Both the position numbers and the translations under genes were made by a program. 64,000 nucleotides of DNA from the NCBI RefSeq assembly GCF_007679035.1, contig NZ_VEFR01000003.1, positions 310,001 to 374,000 of the forward strand, written 5' to 3'. Below are positions 63,552 through 64,000 of the stretch, one piece after another. Each line of letters opens with the position of its first letter. The first letter of the stretch is position 1. Under the pieces are notes generated by a model that was not told the origin of the DNA, did no database searches, and worked only from the letters and a program-made list of their open reading frames with translations. The stretch comes from Agrococcus jejuensis (GTDB lineage Bacteria; Actinomycetota; Actinomycetes; Actinomycetales; Microbacteriaceae).

Positions 63552-64000
63552 TCAGCGCTTGCGCGCCTGCTTCGCGAGGCGCTTGTGCGTCTGCCGCATG
63601 AGCAGGCCCTGCTTGGGGTCGGGCTTCTCGCGCTCGGCGATCTCGGCCTTGAGCGCTGCACGCTCGGCCTTCGCCTTCGCGATGGCCTCGTCGCGGGCGA
63701 TCTCGACGTCCTCGAGGCGCGCGTACGCCTTGCCCACCGGTCCCACCGCGATCCACGCGAGCGCGAGCAGCAGGATTTGGTTGACGAGGCCGAGCCAGAC
63801 GAGGATGCCGATGATGGCGGCGAACGATGCGATGACGGGGTTCGCGCCGCCCGACAGCAGCAGCGAGGCGAACTGCTTCAGCACGAAGAACGCGACGGCG
63901 CATGCGACCGAGGCACCGAGCAGCTGCTTCGCGGGGAGGCGGAGCCGGCCTGCGAAGCGGTACAGCAGCGCGACGATCGAGGCGTCGAGCGCGAACTGCG
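63552..64000 (-). CDS. YihY/BrkB-family membrane protein, 5' end beyond window
   Basis: The last 148 codons of an integral membrane protein are visible, starting outside position 64000. The frame runs through the TM segments LGASVACAVAFFVLKQFASL and IIGILVWLGLVNQILLLALA, then ends in a charged, Lys/Arg-rich tail of about 60 residues (KAKAERAALKAEIAEREKPD). This pattern fits the C-terminal half of the YihY/BrkB family (five to seven TM). The short internal GTG at 63884 is not the real start. It is transcribed towards xthA, 42 bases away. Confidence 0.8.
   Translation of the reverse strand, partial: QFALDASIVALLYRFAGRLRLPAKQLLGASVACAVAFFVLKQFASLLLSGGANPVIASFAAIIGILVWLGLVNQILLLALAWIAVGPVGKAYARLEDVEIARDEAIAKAKAERAALKAEIAEREKPDPKQGLLMRQTHKRLAKQARKR

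Noticed and set aside
63552-63884. Short separate gene with GTG at 63884
   Set aside because: The frame continues upstream without a stop to the window edge and encodes further TM residues of the same YihY/BrkB protein.

Overview
The window is very GC-rich chromosomal DNA with almost no gaps between genes, many 4-base ATGA/GTGA overlaps and frequent GTG starts. Gene content points to an actinobacterium, most likely of the family Microbacteriaceae: a 6C small RNA beside a Tad-type pilus cluster and topA, a small SRP RNA, Mqo, a DUF4244 pilin-like protein and many TANNNT hexamers 6-8 bases before start codons. Family and genus are inferences; no rRNA or typing marker is present. No prophage, transposase, CRISPR array or plasmid gene was found.

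Left part (1-17.7 kb): a secreted subtilisin-like protease that runs off the left edge, pta-ackA, a small membrane protein, a SAM methyltransferase, the SRP RNA, an aldo/keto reductase, dnaX-recR, an amino-acid permease, lysC-asd, mqo, a LuxR-type regulator, thymidine kinase, and tRNA-Pro(CGG) with a second partial copy of its 3' end nearby. Middle left (17.7-34 kb): a metallophosphoesterase and class A PBP, DUF4177 and RidA proteins, acetyl-CoA synthetase, 6C RNA, a compact Tad cluster (ATPase, membrane platform, three small TM pilin/TadE-like proteins, with a DUF805 gene opposed inside it), then topA-tmk-holB and a secreted alpha/beta hydrolase.

Middle right (34-49.5 kb): a TetR regulator with a clear operator, an oligopeptide ABC transporter (SBP, two permeases, and a convergent double ATPase), tRNA-Thr(CGT), a MarR-nicotinamidase-MmpL group, and a GABA degradation module (PucR-type regulator divergent from gabT-gabD) with two matching operator-like sites in the divergent gap, followed by an AadA-like nucleotidyltransferase. 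Right part (49.5-64 kb): an ABC exporter divergent from an ABC-2 system, a PfkB kinase, two small lipoproteins, an MHS-type MFS transporter, a riboflavin operon (ribD-ribE-ribBA-ribH) behind an FMN riboswitch and closed by a long hairpin, then trpS, xthA and the 3' end of a YihY/BrkB gene.

Acetate metabolism is covered in both directions (Pta-AckA and Acs), and GABA carbon enters the TCA cycle through GabT/GabD. The most useful non-coding signals are the 6C RNA, the SRP RNA with a GAGA loop, the duplicated tRNA-Pro 3' end, the paired TGCC-N5-GGCA sites, and two palindromic repeat families in intergenic DNA.
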